5,213 bases of DNA from an uncultured Saprospiraceae bacterium (GTDB taxonomy: Bacteria; Bacteroidota; Bacteroidia; Chitinophagales; Saprospiraceae), in contig CAKUWM010000221.1 of the NCBI GenBank assembly GCA_934699305.1, positions 1 through 5,213 of the forward strand, read 5' to 3'. The translations under genes were made by a program, and so were the position numbers. The notes below the pieces were generated by a model, which saw nothing but the letters and a program-made list of their open reading frames with translations, did no database searches and was not told where the DNA came from. Shown here one piece after another: positions 4,926 to 5,213 of the stretch (within the stretch, counting starts at the first letter, position 1; each line of letters starts with the position of its first letter).

Positions 4926-5213
4926 ATGGCTCGCAATATTGATAAATATGATCAGGATTACACAATTGACACCGGAGTAGAGATTCCACTCAATGAAAAG
5001 TTGTTTGCTGAGGTAAAAGTTATTTTTTCAGATTATTTAGAAAAAAACCAATGTAGAAAAACTCCTGAACGGTTTGCTATCTTGGGAGAGATATATCGTC
5101 GCGGAGACCATTTCGATGCAGAGACACTCTACTTTCACATGAAAAACCACAATTACAGGGTATCCAGAGCCACTGTTTACAATACTCTGGAACTTTTGGT
5201 CAATTGCGATTTG
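4926..5213 (+). CDS. Fur-family metal-responsive transcriptional regulator (N-terminal part, runs off the window)
   Basis: ATG at 4926 opens a frame to the right edge, giving 96 residues. Residues about 25-96 form the winged-helix DNA-binding domain: RKTPERFAILGEIYRRGDHFDAETLY (44-69) and the recognition helix with VSRATVYNTLELL (79-91), the classic Fur-family core. His62 aligns with the regulatory histidine of Fur/PerR (PerR His37). The dimerisation domain and most metal ligands lie beyond the window, so Fur, PerR and Zur subtypes cannot be told apart. About 20 residues precede the usual Fur N-terminus (MARNIDKYDQDYTIDTG); no other start codon lies between, so either the extension is real or the true start is non-standard. 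The leader is A-rich without a Shine-Dalgarno sequence. It follows the rel gene by 46 bp. In many Bacteroidota genomes this pair is followed by adenylosuccinate synthase (purA), which I would expect next. Confidence 0.9.
   Translation, partial: MARNIDKYDQDYTIDTGVEIPLNEKLFAEVKVIFSDYLEKNQCRKTPERFAILGEIYRRGDHFDAETLYFHMKNHNYRVSRATVYNTLELLVNCDL

Noticed and set aside
1..5213. CRISPR array, insertion sequence, tRNA/rRNA, phage or defence genes
   Set aside because: I found no spaced repeat array, transposase, terminal inverted repeats, tRNA-like cloverleaf or defence-associated domain. The coding content is core metabolism and regulation.

Overview
The window is about 5.2 kb of AT-rich DNA (I estimate 35-40% GC by eye) from a member of the Bacteroidota. 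Three things point there. One gene encodes a DUF4293 membrane protein, a family I know only from that phylum. The order (p)ppGpp synthetase/hydrolase then Fur-family regulator is the usual Bacteroidota arrangement. Start codons lack clear Shine-Dalgarno sequences and sit behind A-rich leaders, and TAnnTTTG-like promoter elements can be found. I cannot place it below phylum with confidence.

Layout. Positions 1-129 (minus strand) hold the first 43 codons of a probable SCP2-type lipid-binding protein that runs off the left edge. Positions 130-350 are a divergent intergenic region with a 48-nt imperfect hairpin or dyad (182-229), a short direct repeat and weak promoter candidates. From 351 to the right edge everything is on the plus strand and closely packed: enoyl-CoA hydratase/isomerase (351-1133), thioredoxin-reductase-like ferredoxin/flavodoxin-NADP+ reductase (1137-2147), DUF4293 membrane protein (2157-2612), long bifunctional Rel/SpoT-type (p)ppGpp synthetase/hydrolase (2657-4879), and the first 96 codons of a Fur-family metalloregulator (4926 to the edge). 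The gaps are 3, 9, 44 and 46 bp, so one operon or two overlapping transcription units are plausible.

How the genes may work together. The SCP2-like protein and the enoyl-CoA hydratase both fit acyl-CoA/lipid metabolism and share a divergent control region. The reductase supplies or uses low-potential electrons. Rel and Fur couple starvation signalling to metal or redox regulation. The functional link between the lipid/redox half and the stringent-response half is inference from spacing alone. A candidate internal promoter inside the DUF4293 gene could separate rel-fur from the upstream genes.

The coding content is ordinary housekeeping, and I see no previously undescribed multi-gene system. 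The least explained signals are non-coding: the 48-nt dyad at 182-229, and a perfect 17-bp palindrome (8-1-8) that overlaps the rel stop codon just upstream of the Fur-family gene and has the symmetry of a Fur-family operator.
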